Shown: positions 9,441 through 19,157, counted from the first letter of the stretch. The stretch: 64,000 nt of DNA from Stutzerimonas stutzeri (GCF_002890915.1 NZ_POUT01000015.1:1-64000), one strand, 5' to 3'. Made by a program: numbers and translations. The notes: generated from the letters alone by a model not told the origin.

Positions 9441-12386
9441 ATGAGTCTGCCATCGCTGGTTGCATTGCCTCCCTCGCTCTTGCCTTTTGTCAGTCGTGCC
9501 GAAGAGTCGTTCCTCGCCGCCGCCGGCAGCCTGTCGGAGGCCGACGCGGCACGTTGCCGCGCTTGGCTGGATAGCCACCGCGAGGCGTTCGCACGGGTCT
9601 GCGCGGCCAGCGATTTCGTCAGCGATCAGGTTAGCCGAGATTCGCAGATGTTGCTGCAGCTGGCCGAGCTGGGCTGGCTGCAGCGCTCGTTGGAAGCCGG
9701 CGAGATGCGCGCGGCGCTGGCCGAGCTGCTCGCCGCGTGCGACGGCGAGGACGCGCTGGCATTGACCCTGCGGCGCTTTCGCAACCGCCAGCAGGTGCGC
9801 ATCATCTGGCGCGACCTGACCCGCCAGGCCGACCTGGCCGAGACCTGCCGCGACCTCTCCGAGCTGGCCGATGCCTGCGTCGACCTGGCCTATCTCTGGC
9901 TCTACGGCCGCCACTGCGAGCAGTTCGGCGTGCCCACCGGGCGGCGCAGCGGTGCCGCGCAGCACATGGTGATCCTCGGCATGGGCAAGCTGGGTGCCCA
10001 CGAGCTGAACCTGTCCTCGGACATCGACCTGATCTTCGGCTACCCGGAAGGCGGCGAAACCGTCGGTGCCCGGCGCTCGCTGGACAATCAGGAATTCTTC
10101 GTGCGCCTGGGGCAGCGGCTGATCAAGGCGCTGGATGCGATCACCGTCGACGGTTTCGTGTTCCGCGTGGACATGCGCCTGCGCCCGTACGGCTCGTCCG
10201 GCCCGCTGGTCTACAGCTTCAATGCGCTGGAGCAGTACTACCAGGATCAGGGCCGCGACTGGGAACGCTACGCGATGATCAAGGCGCGGGTCATCGGCGG
10301 CGACCAGCAGGCGGGCAAGGAACTGCTGGAGATGTTGCGGCCCTTCGTCTACCGACGCTACCTGGATTTCTCCGCCATCGAGGCGCTGCGCACCATGAAG
10401 CAGCTGATCCAGCAGGAAGTCCGGCGCAAGGGCATGGCCGCCAACATCAAGCTCGGTGCCGGCGGCATCCGCGAAGTGGAATTCATCGCCCAGGCCTTCC
10501 AGCTGATCCATGGCGGCCGCGACCTCAGCCTGCAGCAGCGGGCGCTGCTCGGCGTGCTGGCGACACTGGAAGGGCAGGGCTACCTGCCGGCCGCGGCGGT
10601 CGCCGAGCTGCGCGAGGGCTACGAATTCCTGCGCTATACCGAGCATGCGCTGCAGGCCATCGCCGACCGGCAGACGCAGATGCTGCCCGAGAGCGAGACG
10701 GACTGCGCGCGGGTCGCGTTCATGCTCGGTTTCGATGGCTGGCCGGCGTTCCACGAGCAGCTGCTGCACTGGCGCGGGCGGATCGACTGGCATTTCCGCC
10801 AGGTCATCGCCGACCCCGATGAGGACGAGAGCGCCGAGGGCGAAGCGCTGGTGGGCGGCGAGTGGCTGCCGCTGTGGGAGCAGGACTGGGACGAGGAGTT
10901 CGCCTGCCGGCAGCTGTCCGAGGCGGGCTTCCGCGACGGCCAGGGCGCCTGTCAGCGTCTGGCGGCGCTGCGCAACACCAGCCAGGTGCGTACCATGCAG
11001 CGCCTCGGCCGCGAGCGGCTGGATGCCTTCATTCCGCGTCTGCTGGCGCAGATCGTCGAACAGGATGATCCGGATCTGGTGCTCGAACGCGTGCTGCCGC
11101 TGGTGGAGGCGGTCGCACGGCGCTCGGCCTACCTGGTGCTGCTCAGCGAGAATCCCGGCGCGTTGCAGCGGCTGCTGGAACTCTGCGCCGCCAGCCCGTG
11201 GGTCGCCGAGCAGATCGCACGCTTCCCGCTGCTGCTCGATGAATTGCTCAATGCCGGGCGCCTGTACAGCCCGCCACAGGCGCCGGAACTCGCGGCCGAG
11301 CTGCGCGAACGGCTGATGCGCATCCCCGAGGACGACCTGGAGCAGCAGATGGAGGCGCTGCGGCATTTCAAGTTGGCGCACCGCCTGCGCGTGGCGGCCT
11401 CCGAGATCGCCGGCACGCTGCCGCTGATGAAGGTCAGTGACTATCTGACCTGGCTGGCCGAGGCGATCCTGCAGGAAGTGCTGGCCCTGGCCTGGCGCTA
11501 CAGCGTGGCGCGCCACGGCCAGCCGCCGCGCAGCGATGGCTCGCTGTGCGATCCGGCCTTCGTCATCGTCGGTTACGGCAAGGTTGGCGGCATCGAGCTG
11601 GGGCATGGTTCGGACCTGGACCTGGTGTTCATCCACGACGGCGATCCGGCTGGCGAAACCAACGGCGCCAAGCCCATCGACACGGCGCAGTTCTTCACCC
11701 GCCTGGGCCAGCGCATCATCCACCTGCTGACCACCCAGACCACCTCGGGCCAGCTCTACGAAGTGGATATGCGCCTGCGTCCGTCCGGTGCGGCCGGGCT
11801 GCTGGTCAGTTCGCTCGGCGCCTTCGAACGCTACCAGGGCCAGGAAGCCTGGACCTGGGAACACCAGGCGCTGGTACGCGCCCGGGTGCTGGTCGGCTGC
11901 CCGCGGCTGACGGCGGATTTCGAACGGGTGCGGGCCAGCGTGCTGGGCCGTGCGCGCGATCTGCAGGCGCTGCGCCGCGAGGTCAGCGAGATGCGCGCGA
12001 AGATGCGCGACAACCTCGGCACCCGCGCGACCTTGGCCGGTACCGCCGAGCAGGCCTTCGAGGCTGGGGCCGAGTTCAATCTCAAGCAGGACGCCGGTGG
12101 TATCGTGGATATCGAATTTATGGTGCAATACGCGGCTTTGGCGTGGTCGCACCAGCATCCGGAACTGCTGCGCTATACCGATAACATCCGCATTCTCGAT
12201 GGGTTGGAGCAGGCCGGGTTGATGACCGGCGATGAGGTCCGGCTGCTGCAGGACGCCTACAAGGCCTACCGTGCGGCAGCCCACCGGCAATCACTGCAGA
12301 AGCAGCCCGGAGTGGTGAGTGGGGATCAATTCCACGACGAGCGCCGCGCGGTCATGCGCATCTGGCGCGAGCTGGGGCTGAGCTGA
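9441..12386 (+). CDS. glnE: Bifunctional glutamine synthetase adenylyltransferase/adenylyl-removing enzyme
   Basis: Controls glutamine synthetase by adding AMP to, or removing it from, its regulatory tyrosine in response to PII state and glutamine. The 981-residue protein has the expected two nucleotidyltransferase domains. The N-terminal (removing) one has GMGKLGAHELNLSSDIDL at 180-197 with Asp194 and Asp196. The C-terminal (transferase) one has GYGKVGGIELGHGSDLDL at 711-728 with Asp725 and Asp727. Length equals the Pseudomonas family. The ATG is preceded by AAGGAAA. It is divergent from aceE and 50 bp upstream of ilvE, probably co-transcribed with it, as in P. aeruginosa. Confidence 0.97.
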   Translation: MSLPSLVALPPSLLPFVSRAEESFLAAAGSLSEADAARCRAWLDSHREAFARVCAASDFVSDQVSRDSQMLLQLAELGWLQRSLEAGEMRAALAELLAACDGEDALALTLRRFRNRQQVRIIWRDLTRQADLAETCRDLSELADACVDLAYLWLYGRHCEQFGVPTGRRSGAAQHMVILGMGKLGAHELNLSSDIDLIFGYPEGGETVGARRSLDNQEFFVRLGQRLIKALDAITVDGFVFRVDMRLRPYGSSGPLVYSFNALEQYYQDQGRDWERYAMIKARVIGGDQQAGKELLEMLRPFVYRRYLDFSAIEALRTMKQLIQQEVRRKGMAANIKLGAGGIREVEFIAQAFQLIHGGRDLSLQQRALLGVLATLEGQGYLPAAAVAELREGYEFLRYTEHALQAIADRQTQMLPESETDCARVAFMLGFDGWPAFHEQLLHWRGRIDWHFRQVIADPDEDESAEGEALVGGEWLPLWEQDWDEEFACRQLSEAGFRDGQGACQRLAALRNTSQVRTMQRLGRERLDAFIPRLLAQIVEQDDPDLVLERVLPLVEAVARRSAYLVLLSENPGALQRLLELCAASPWVAEQIARFPLLLDELLNAGRLYSPPQAPELAAELRERLMRIPEDDLEQQMEALRHFKLAHRLRVAASEIAGTLPLMKVSDYLTWLAEAILQEVLALAWRYSVARHGQPPRSDGSLCDPAFVIVGYGKVGGIELGHGSDLDLVFIHDGDPAGETNGAKPIDTAQFFTRLGQRIIHLLTTQTTSGQLYEVDMRLRPSGAAGLLVSSLGAFERYQGQEAWTWEHQALVRARVLVGCPRLTADFERVRASVLGRARDLQALRREVSEMRAKMRDNLGTRATLAGTAEQAFEAGAEFNLKQDAGGIVDIEFMVQYAALAWSHQHPELLRYTDNIRILDGLEQAGLMTGDEVRLLQDAYKAYRAAAHRQSLQKQPGVVSGDQFHDERRAVMRIWRELGLS

Positions 12387-12436
12387 GCCCCTCGTCGGGC
12401 TACCGAGCAATATCGAATTCTGAGGAGCTGGCAAAG

Positions 12437-13360
12437 ATGTCGATGGCCGATCGTGATGGCGTGATCTGGTATGACGGCGAACTGGTGCAGTGGCGCGACG
12501 CGACCACCCACGTGCTGACCCACACCCTGCACTACGGGATGGGCGTGTTCGAAGGCGTGCGCGCCTACAACACCCCGGCCGGCACGGCGATCTTCCGCCT
12601 GCAGGCGCACACCGACCGCCTGTTCGATTCCGCGCACATCATGAACATGCAGATCCCGTACTCCAGGGACGAGATCAACGAGGCGACCCGCGCCGCGGTG
12701 CGCGAGAACGAGCTGGAAAGCGCCTACATCCGCCCGATGGTGTTCTACGGAAGCGAAGGCATGGGCCTGCGCGCCGCCGGCCTGAAGGTGCACGTGATCG
12801 TCGCCGCCTGGCACTGGGGCGCCTACATGGGCGACGAGGCGCTGGAACTGGGCATCAAGGTGCGCACCAGCTCCTTCACCCGCCATCACGTCAACATCAC
12901 CATGACCCGCGCCAAGTCCAACGGTGCCTACATCAACTCGATGCTGGCCCTGCAGGAAGCCATCTCCGGCGGTGCCGACGAGGCGCTGATGCTGGATCCG
13001 GAAGGCTACGTGGCCGAAGGCTCGGGCGAGAACATCTTCATCATCAAGGACGGCGTGATCTACACCCCGGAAGTCACCGCCTGCCTGAACGGCATCACCC
13101 GCGGCACGGTGCTGACCCTGGCCGGCGAGCTGGGGTTGAAGGTGGTCGAGAAGCGCATCACCCGCGACGAGGTGTACATCGCCGACGAGGCCTTCTTCAC
13201 CGGCACCGCCGCCGAAGTCACGCCGATCCGCGAAGTCGACGGTCGCGCCATCGGCATCGGTCGTCGTGGTCCGATCACCGAGAAGCTGCAGAAGGCCTAT
13301 TTCGACCTGGTCAGCGGCAAGACCGAGGCCCACGCCGAATGGCGGACGTTGGTCAAATAA
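12437..13360 (+). CDS. ilvE: Branched-chain amino acid aminotransferase
   Basis: PLP-dependent transaminase for the last step of leucine, isoleucine and valine synthesis and the first step of their breakdown. The 307-residue class IV fold has the start MADRDGVIWYDGELVQWRDA, the cofactor lysine Lys160 in MTRAKSNGAY, and EALMLDPEGYVAEGSGENIF. The ATG lies after GAGGAG. It follows glnE closely and precedes the LPS-core genes; a heptamer-repeat hairpin fills the gap to waaF and may reduce read-through. Confidence 0.96.
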   Translation: MSMADRDGVIWYDGELVQWRDATTHVLTHTLHYGMGVFEGVRAYNTPAGTAIFRLQAHTDRLFDSAHIMNMQIPYSRDEINEATRAAVRENELESAYIRPMVFYGSEGMGLRAAGLKVHVIVAAWHWGAYMGDEALELGIKVRTSSFTRHHVNITMTRAKSNGAYINSMLALQEAISGGADEALMLDPEGYVAEGSGENIFIIKDGVIYTPEVTACLNGITRGTVLTLAGELGLKVVEKRITRDEVYIADEAFFTGTAAEVTPIREVDGRAIGIGRRGPITEKLQKAYFDLVSGKTEAHAEWRTLVK

Positions 13361-13365
13361 GCCAG

Positions 13366-13440
13366 AGGCTGGAAGCCGGAAGCTGGAAGTGAAAAGCTCT
13401 CCGGCACGCGCTTCCAGCTTCAAGCTTATGGCTTCCAGCT
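13366..13440. repeat. Inverted heptamer repeats between ilvE and waaF
   Basis: Copies of GGAAGCTGGAAG on the left face CTTCCAGCTTCAAGCTT and GGCTTCCAGCTT on the right. They can pair across a centre of about 25 bases. The right arm ends directly at the waaF start codon. This is the CTTCNNG heptamer family seen in at least five gaps of this window. Confidence 0.75.
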
Positions 13441-13441
13441 T

Positions 13442-14476
13442 ATGAACATATTGATCATCGGACCCAGCTGGGTCGGCGACATGGTGATGGCGCAGACACT
13501 GTTCGTCTGTCTGAAGCAGCGCCATCCCGGCTGCCAGATCGACGTGCTGGCGCCGGAATGGAGCCGGCCGATCCTCGAGCGCATGCCCGAGGTGCGCCAG
13601 GCGCTGAGCTTTCCGCTCGGCCATGGCGTGCTCGACATGGCGACCCGGCGCAAGGTCGCACAGGGCCTGCGCGGCCAGTACGACCAGGCGATCCTGCTGC
13701 CCAACTCGCTGAAATCGGCGCTGGTGCCGTTCTTCGCCGGCATTCCCAAACGCACCGGCTGGCGCGGCGAGATGCGCTTCGGCCTGCTCAACGACATGCG
13801 CAAGCTCGACAAGCAGCGCTACCCGCTGATGATCGAACGCTTCATGGCGCTGGCCTTCGAGCCGGGCGCCGAGTTGCCCAGGCCCTATCCGAATCCGTCG
13901 CTGCGCATCGATGCCCAGACCCGCGCTGCGGCCCTGGCGCGTTTCGACCTGAGCCTGGACCGGCCGGTGCTGGCGCTCTGTCCCGGCGCCGAGTTCGGCG
14001 AGTCCAAGCGCTGGCCGGCGGAGCACTTCGCCAGGGTCGCCGAGGCGAAGATCCGCGAGGGCTGGCAGGTCTGGCTGTTCGGTTCGAAGAACGACCATGC
14101 GGTCGGCGAGGACATCCGCGAGCGGCTGATCCCGGGCCTGCGCGAGGAGGCGCTGAACCTGGCCGGCGAGACCAGCCTGGCCGAGGCGATCGACCTGCTC
14201 TCCTGCGCCGAGGCGGTGGTCTCCAACGACTCCGGGCTGATGCACGTGGCCGCCGCGCTCGGCCGGCCGCTGGTAGCGGTGTACGGTTCCACCTCGCCGG
14301 CGTTCACCCCGCCGCTGTCCGAGCAGGTGGAAGTGGTGCGCCTGGGGCTCGATTGCAGCCCCTGCTTCGAGCGCACCTGCCGCTTCGGCCACAACAACTG
14401 CATGCGCGAATTGCAACCGCAGGCGGTGATCGAGGCGCTGGAGCGCTTGGTCCCGCAGCCGGTCGAGGTACGCTGA
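13442..14476 (+). CDS. waaF: ADP-heptose:LPS heptosyltransferase II
   Basis: Adds the second L-glycero-D-manno-heptose to the LPS inner core on the cytoplasmic face of the inner membrane. The 344-residue GT9 protein starts MNILIIGPSWVGDMVMAQTL. Its C-terminal donor site has LCPGAEFGESKRWPAEHFA and SNDSGLMHVAAALGRPLVAVYGSTSP. It is first in the tight waaF-waaC-waaG set. The ATG falls right at the end of the heptamer repeat, so its ribosome site is weak or repeat-derived. It abuts waaC with no gap. Confidence 0.96.
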   Translation: MNILIIGPSWVGDMVMAQTLFVCLKQRHPGCQIDVLAPEWSRPILERMPEVRQALSFPLGHGVLDMATRRKVAQGLRGQYDQAILLPNSLKSALVPFFAGIPKRTGWRGEMRFGLLNDMRKLDKQRYPLMIERFMALAFEPGAELPRPYPNPSLRIDAQTRAAALARFDLSLDRPVLALCPGAEFGESKRWPAEHFARVAEAKIREGWQVWLFGSKNDHAVGEDIRERLIPGLREEALNLAGETSLAEAIDLLSCAEAVVSNDSGLMHVAAALGRPLVAVYGSTSPAFTPPLSEQVEVVRLGLDCSPCFERTCRFGHNNCMRELQPQAVIEALERLVPQPVEVR

Positions 14477-15478
14477 TTGAAGGTCCTGCTGGTCAAGACA
14501 TCCTCGCTGGGCGACGTCGTGCACACCCTGCCGGCGCTGACCGATGCGCAGCGGGCGATCCCCGGCATCCGCTTCGACTGGGTGGTGGAGGAGGGCTTCG
14601 CCGAGATTCCCGCCTGGCACCCGGCGGTGGCCCAGGTGATCCCGGTGGCGATCCGCCGCTGGCGCAAGCATCCGCTCCAGACCCTGCGCTCCGGCGAATG
14701 GCGGCGTTTCAAGGCACGCCTGCGCGAAGGCCAGTATGACTTGGTGATCGATGCCCAGGGGCTGCTCAAGAGCGCCTGGCTGACCCGCTACGTCAAGGCG
14801 CCGGTGGCCGGACTGAATCGTGAGTCGGCCCGCGAGCCGCTGGCGGCGCGCTTCTACGACCGTCGCTACGCCGTGCCGCGCGACCAGCATGCGCTGGAGA
14901 GGGTGCGCCAGTTGTTCGCCCAGGCCCTCGGCTATCCGCTGCCGGACGGCTTCGCCGACTATGGGCTCGATCGCGCACAGATGGCCGCGCCGGGCGACCA
15001 GCCCTACCTGCTGTTCCTGCACGGCACCACCTGGCCGAGCAAGCACTGGCCGGAAGCCTACTGGCGCGAGCTGGCCGAGCGCATGAGCGATTTCGGCTGG
15101 GCGATCCGCCTGCCCTGGGGCAATGCCGAGGAAAAGGCGCGCGCCGAGCGCATCGCCAGCGGCGTGGCCAATGCCGCGGTGCTGCCGAAGCTGAACCTCG
15201 CCGGCATCGCCCGGGTGATCGCCGGCGCGCGCGCCTGCGTCGCGGTGGATACCGGCCTCGGCCACCTGGCCGCGGCGCTGGATGTGCCGAGCATTTCGCT
15301 CTATGGTCCGACCCTGCCCGGGCGGGTCGGCGCCTATGGCCGTTCGCAGGTGCACCTGTGCGCCAGCGGCCCGAATGCCGGTGGCGGCGACCGCCACAAG
15401 CCCTGTTTCGACGATCTGCGCCCCGAGCGCGTCGTCGCCGAATTGAAAGCCCTGCTGCGGGCCCCGGAGTCCGTCTGA
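14477..15478 (+). CDS. waaC: ADP-heptose:LPS heptosyltransferase I
   Basis: Adds the first heptose to Kdo2-lipid A. A 333-residue GT9 enzyme with N-terminal KVLLVKTSSLGDVVHTLPALTDA and C-terminal FLHGTTWPSKHWPEAYW and VAVDTGLGHLAAALDVPSISLYGPT. The start is TTG, immediately after the waaF stop, with GAGGT in the end of waaF as ribosome site. Its stop overlaps the waaG ATG by one base, so the three genes should be translated in coupled fashion. Confidence 0.95.
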   Translation: MKVLLVKTSSLGDVVHTLPALTDAQRAIPGIRFDWVVEEGFAEIPAWHPAVAQVIPVAIRRWRKHPLQTLRSGEWRRFKARLREGQYDLVIDAQGLLKSAWLTRYVKAPVAGLNRESAREPLAARFYDRRYAVPRDQHALERVRQLFAQALGYPLPDGFADYGLDRAQMAAPGDQPYLLFLHGTTWPSKHWPEAYWRELAERMSDFGWAIRLPWGNAEEKARAERIASGVANAAVLPKLNLAGIARVIAGARACVAVDTGLGHLAAALDVPSISLYGPTLPGRVGAYGRSQVHLCASGPNAGGGDRHKPCFDDLRPERVVAELKALLRAPESV

Positions 15479-16599
15479 TGCAACTGGCCTTCATCCTCTA
15501 CAAGTATTTTCCCTTCGGCGGGCTGCAGCGCGACTTCATGCGCATCGCCCTGGAATGCCAGCGCCGCGGCCACGCCATCCGCGTCTACGCGATGATCTGG
15601 GAAGGCGAGGTGCCGGACGGCTTCGAGGTGTTGATCGCGCCGGTCAAGGCGCTGTTCAACCACACCCGCAACGAGCGCTTCACCGCCTGGGTCGAGGCCG
15701 ACCTGGCCAAGCGGCCGGTCGACCGGGTGATCGGCTTCAACAAGATGCCGGGGCTGGACGTCTACTACGCCGCCGACCCTTGCTTCGAGGACAAGGCGCA
15801 GACCCTGCGCAACCCGATCTACCGGCGCTGGGGCCGCTACAAGCACTTCGCCGAATACGAGCGCGCGGTGTTCGCACCCGAGGCGAGCACCGAGATCCTG
15901 ATGATCTCCGAGGTGCAGCAGCCGCTGTTCGTCAAGCACTACGGCACGCCGGCCGCGCGTTTTCACCTGCTGCCGCCGGGCATCGCCCAGGACCGCCGGG
16001 CGCCGGTCAATGCCGCCGAGATCCGCGCCGAGTTCCGCGAGGAGTTCGAGGTGCGGCCCGACGAGCTGCTGCTGGTGCAGATCGGCTCCGGCTTCAAGAC
16101 CAAGGGGGTCGACCGTAGCCTCAAGGCGCTGGCCGCGCTGCCGCGCGAACTGAGCCAGCGCACCCGCCTGTTGGTGATCGGCCAGGACGATCCCAAGCCG
16201 TTCAAGCTGCAGGCCAAGGCGCTGGGCGTCTCGGGCATGGTGGAGTTCCTCAAGGGCCGCAGCGACATCCCGCGCTTCCTGCTGGGCGCCGACCTGCTGA
16301 TCCATCCGGCCTACAACGAGAATACCGGTACCGTGCTGCTGGAGGCGCTGGTCGCCGGGCTGCCGGTGCTGGTCAGCGACGTCTGTGGCTATGCCCACTA
16401 CATCGCCGATGCCGATTGCGGCTGCGTGGTGCCCAGCCCCTTCGAGCAGGGCCCCTTCGACCGCCTGCTGGCGCAGATGCTCGCCGACGACCAGCAGCGC
16501 GCCGCCTGGCGCCGCAACGCGCTGGCCTTCGCCGCCACGGCCGACCTCTATTCCATGCCGCAGAAGGCTGCCGACGTGATTCTGGGAGAGCAGGCATGA
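15478..16599 (+). CDS. waaG: LPS core glycosyltransferase WaaG
   Basis: GT4 family enzyme acting at the inner/outer core junction; in P. aeruginosa its counterpart adds the first core galactosamine to HepII. From the ATG overlapping the waaC stop it is 373 residues, beginning MQLAFILYKYFPFGGLQRDFMR, the usual start. The family's nucleotide-sugar site is visible as NENTGTVLLEALVAGLPVLVSDVCGYAHYI. The 256-bp gap that follows is repeat DNA. Confidence 0.95.
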   Translation: MQLAFILYKYFPFGGLQRDFMRIALECQRRGHAIRVYAMIWEGEVPDGFEVLIAPVKALFNHTRNERFTAWVEADLAKRPVDRVIGFNKMPGLDVYYAADPCFEDKAQTLRNPIYRRWGRYKHFAEYERAVFAPEASTEILMISEVQQPLFVKHYGTPAARFHLLPPGIAQDRRAPVNAAEIRAEFREEFEVRPDELLLVQIGSGFKTKGVDRSLKALAALPRELSQRTRLLVIGQDDPKPFKLQAKALGVSGMVEFLKGRSDIPRFLLGADLLIHPAYNENTGTVLLEALVAGLPVLVSDVCGYAHYIADADCGCVVPSPFEQGPFDRLLAQMLADDQQRAAWRRNALAFAATADLYSMPQKAADVILGEQA

Positions 16600-16659
16600 A
16601 GCCCATGGCCGGCACGCCTACGCGGCGGATGACCTCGGCTCGGACCTCCTACGAAAGCA

Positions 16660-16820
16660 GCTCCTGCGGGAGGGGCGCCCCCGCGGCGGTACAGGCCGCA
16701 GGCCTGCCCAAGGGGCTCAAAAGTATCGCCCCGAGGTCGGGCCTCCCACAAAAGCGGCGAGCGCACACCGGGCCAGTGGGAGGCGCGCCCTCACGGCGAT
16801 TGCAGACCGTAGGCCTGCGC
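16660..16820. repeat. Reverse-oriented copy of the ~113-bp hairpin repeat
   Basis: The segment 16721-16820 reads as the reverse complement of the unit found in tandem after waaA: TATCGCCCCGAGGTCGGGCC, then GTGGGAGGCGCGCCCTCACG and GGCCTGC. A broken half-unit (GGGAGGGGCGCCCCCGCGG) precedes it. The whole waaG-waaP gap (16600-16855) is this repeat; I see no gene in it. Confidence 0.75.
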
Positions 16821-16855
16821 GAAGTGTTGAAGTATCTCCTACTCGCGGAGGCCAT

Positions 16856-17671
16856 ATGCGCCTGATGCTGGCGGAACCCTTCAAGACCCTCTGGCAGGGC
16901 AAGGACCCCTTCGTCGAGGTCGAGCGCCTCGAGGGCCAGGTCTACCGCGAGCTGGAGGGCCGCCGCACGCTGCGTACCGAGGTCGACGGGCGTGGCTACT
17001 TCGTCAAGATCCACCGGGGCATCGGCTGGGGTGAGATCGCCAAGAACCTGCTGACGGCCAAGGCCCCGGTGCTCGGCGCCGGCCAGGAATGGCGGGCGAT
17101 CCAGCGCCTGCACGAAGCCGGCGTGCCGACCATGACTGCGGTGGCCTATGGCGAGCGTGGCGGCAATCCGGCGGCGCAGCATTCGTTCATCATCACCGAA
17201 GAGCTGGCGCCGACCATCAGCCTCGAGGACTTCTCGGCCAACTGGCGCGAACAGCCGCCGCCACCAGCGCTCAAGCGCGCACTGATCGCCGAAGTCGCGC
17301 GCATGGCCGGCACCATGCACCGCGCCGGGGTCAACCACCGCGATCTCTATATCTGCCACTTCCTGCTGCACACGGACAGGCCGGTGACGGCGGGTGATCT
17401 GCAGCTGTCGCTGATCGATCTTCACCGCGCCCAGGCTCGTAGCCAGACCCCGCGCCGCTGGCGCGACAAGGACCTGGCCGGATTGTATTTCTCGGCACTG
17501 GAGATAGGCCTGACCCGGCGTGACAGGTTGCGTTTCCTGCGCGGCTACTTCCAGCGGCCGTTGCGGGAGATTCTGCGCGAAGAGGCGGCCCTGCTCGCCT
17601 GGTTGCAGCGCAAGGCGCAACGGTTGCTGGCCCGCTATGGCCGCAAGTACGCGCCGGGAGCACAAGGGTGA
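16856..17671 (+). CDS. waaP: LPS core heptose I kinase
   Basis: Phosphorylates O-4 of heptose I in the inner core, a modification needed for outer-membrane stability and LPS export in P. aeruginosa. The 271-residue protein has an eukaryotic-like kinase fold, with GYFVKIHRGIGWGEI near the nucleotide lysine and the catalytic loop VNHRDLYICHF with Asp163, the residue reported as essential in P. aeruginosa WaaP. IDLHRAQ takes the metal-binding position. The start ATG is preceded by GGAG. Its stop overlaps the GTG start of the next kinase gene by two bases. Confidence 0.96.
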   Translation: MRLMLAEPFKTLWQGKDPFVEVERLEGQVYRELEGRRTLRTEVDGRGYFVKIHRGIGWGEIAKNLLTAKAPVLGAGQEWRAIQRLHEAGVPTMTAVAYGERGGNPAAQHSFIITEELAPTISLEDFSANWREQPPPPALKRALIAEVARMAGTMHRAGVNHRDLYICHFLLHTDRPVTAGDLQLSLIDLHRAQARSQTPRRWRDKDLAGLYFSALEIGLTRRDRLRFLRGYFQRPLREILREEAALLAWLQRKAQRLLARYGRKYAPGAQG

Positions 17672-18405
17672 GCACCTGGACGGTCGTCGATGGGATCAGT
17701 GCCGATGCAGCCCGGGCCTTTGCCAACCTGGACTCGGTGTTCGCGCTCGAAGGCGAGCCGATAGCGCAGGATCCGCTATCGGAGGTAATCCGCGTCGAAC
17801 GCGGCGGGCAGCGCTATTACATCAAGCGCTACTGGGCCGCGGGGAAGGGATTGCGTCGCTACCTGGGGCGCCCCCGGGTCAAGGCCGAGTGGCAGAATCT
17901 CAAGCATTTCGAGCGCTGGGGTATACCCGTGGCACCGTTGGTGGCGTGGGGCCTGGAGCGTCGTGCGGGGCTTTTCGTGCGTGGTGCGTTGATCACGCTG
18001 GAGGTGCCGAATACCGTCGACATGGCGGCAATGGCGAAGAACAGCGATCCACGGCTGGCCGATCGGTGCTGGGTCGAGCACGTCAGCCGGCAAGTGGCGC
18101 AGGCGACGCGGACCCTGCACGATAATCACTTTGCCCATAACGATCTGAAATGGCGGAACCTGCTGGTCAACGACGCTGGCGAGCTTTTCCTGATCGATTG
18201 CCCCTCCGGGGACTTCTGGTGGGGGCCATTCCTGCGGCGGCGCATCGTCAAGGACCTGGCCTGTCTGGATAAGGTGGCCAAGTACTACTTGAGCCGCACG
18301 CAGCGGCTGCGTTTCTATCTGCAGTACCAACGGCGCCCGCGTCTGACTTCGGCCGACCGAGCCCTCATCGATCAGGTGCTCAAGTATTTCGTGGGGCGGG
18401 AATGA
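17668..18405 (+). CDS. wapP: LPS inner-core kinase, WapP-like
   Basis: A 245-residue kinase-fold protein corresponding by position to P. aeruginosa PA5008 (wapP), implicated in inner-core heptose phosphorylation. The phosphate-donor lysine is probably in RYYIKRYW, and the catalytic loop FAHNDLKWRNLL keeps Asp159 and the following Asn. LIDCPSGDFWWGP is the metal-binding segment. It begins with GTG overlapping the waaP stop and ends in an ATGA overlap with the next gene, so waaP-wapP-wapQ are translationally coupled. The substrate is inferred from synteny. Confidence 0.85.
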   Translation: MSTWTVVDGISADAARAFANLDSVFALEGEPIAQDPLSEVIRVERGGQRYYIKRYWAAGKGLRRYLGRPRVKAEWQNLKHFERWGIPVAPLVAWGLERRAGLFVRGALITLEVPNTVDMAAMAKNSDPRLADRCWVEHVSRQVAQATRTLHDNHFAHNDLKWRNLLVNDAGELFLIDCPSGDFWWGPFLRRRIVKDLACLDKVAKYYLSRTQRLRFYLQYQRRPRLTSADRALIDQVLKYFVGRE

Positions 18406-19157
18406 GCGATCATTTTTCAGTGACCGACAGGGGAATTCTTCAGGCGCATGGGCTGGATAGCTTCGATGCGCTCTGGGCGTTGCAGCTCGATTCGGTGGAT
18501 GCGCCAAATGTCGGCCGAGGTGGCTGGAGCAGCGTATTCCGCCTGGAATTGGACGAGGCGGCCTACTACCTGAAGCGGCAGAGCAATTACCTGACGCATA
18601 CCTTGCGTCATCCACTCGGCGAGCCGACATTCGCCTGCGAGTTTCGCAATATCCAGCGCTATCGACGCCTGGGCATCCCGGCCTTGCGTGCGGCGTACTT
18701 CGGCGAGCGCCGTGTCGATGGTGAGCGCCGGGCCATTCTGCTGACTTGCGCGCTGGATGATTGGCGGGATCTATACGGCTGGCTGGGCCGTTGGCATGAG
18801 CTGGAGGCAGCGACGCGCGACCAGTTGTTGCAAGCGTGCGCAAAACTGGCACGGACCCTTCACCAGGCCGGGCTGCGCCATGGCTGTTTCTACCCCAAGC
18901 ATATTTTTCTCCGTCAGGCTGGTGAGCGGTTCGAGGCCTGTCTCATCGATCTCGAAAAGACCCGTCCGCTGCTGTTCGGCCGCGCTGACCGGATCGTGGA
19001 TCTGGAGGCACTGACCCGCCACGCGGGCGTCTGGAGCGAAGGCGAACAGCGACGGTTGATCGAAGCCTATCTCGATCATGGCGCCAATGACCCGGACATC
19101 GATTCCTGGCTGGAGAAAATGGCTGGTCGGCGGCGGAGCAAGGTGGCACGGACATGA
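18402..19157 (+). CDS. wapQ: LPS core kinase-like protein, WapQ/InaA type
   Basis: A 251-residue protein of the InaA-like kinase group, in the place of P. aeruginosa PA5007 (wapQ). The lysine segment AAYYLKRQSNY and the downstream ACLIDLEKTRPL are present. The catalytic loop reads RHGCFYPKHIF (160-169), with no aspartate where WaaP has HRD. That is shared with the InaA-like gene at 34775, so it is a family trait and the protein may use a different chemistry or be regulatory. It overlaps both neighbours by four bases (ATGA). Confidence 0.8.
   Translation: MSDHFSVTDRGILQAHGLDSFDALWALQLDSVDAPNVGRGGWSSVFRLELDEAAYYLKRQSNYLTHTLRHPLGEPTFACEFRNIQRYRRLGIPALRAAYFGERRVDGERRAILLTCALDDWRDLYGWLGRWHELEAATRDQLLQACAKLARTLHQAGLRHGCFYPKHIFLRQAGERFEACLIDLEKTRPLLFGRADRIVDLEALTRHAGVWSEGEQRRLIEAYLDHGANDPDIDSWLEKMAGRRRSKVART

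Noticed and set aside
9438..12290. 950-codon open frame antisense to glnE
   Set aside because: Composition is the Gly/Ala/Gln/His/Arg-rich pattern of a GC-rich antisense shadow. glnE on the other strand has both catalytic motifs and full family length.
12326..15397. 1023-codon open frame antisense to ilvE, waaF and waaC
   Set aside because: It spans three recognised genes, has no domain signal, and exists because third-position GC removes stops on the opposite strand.
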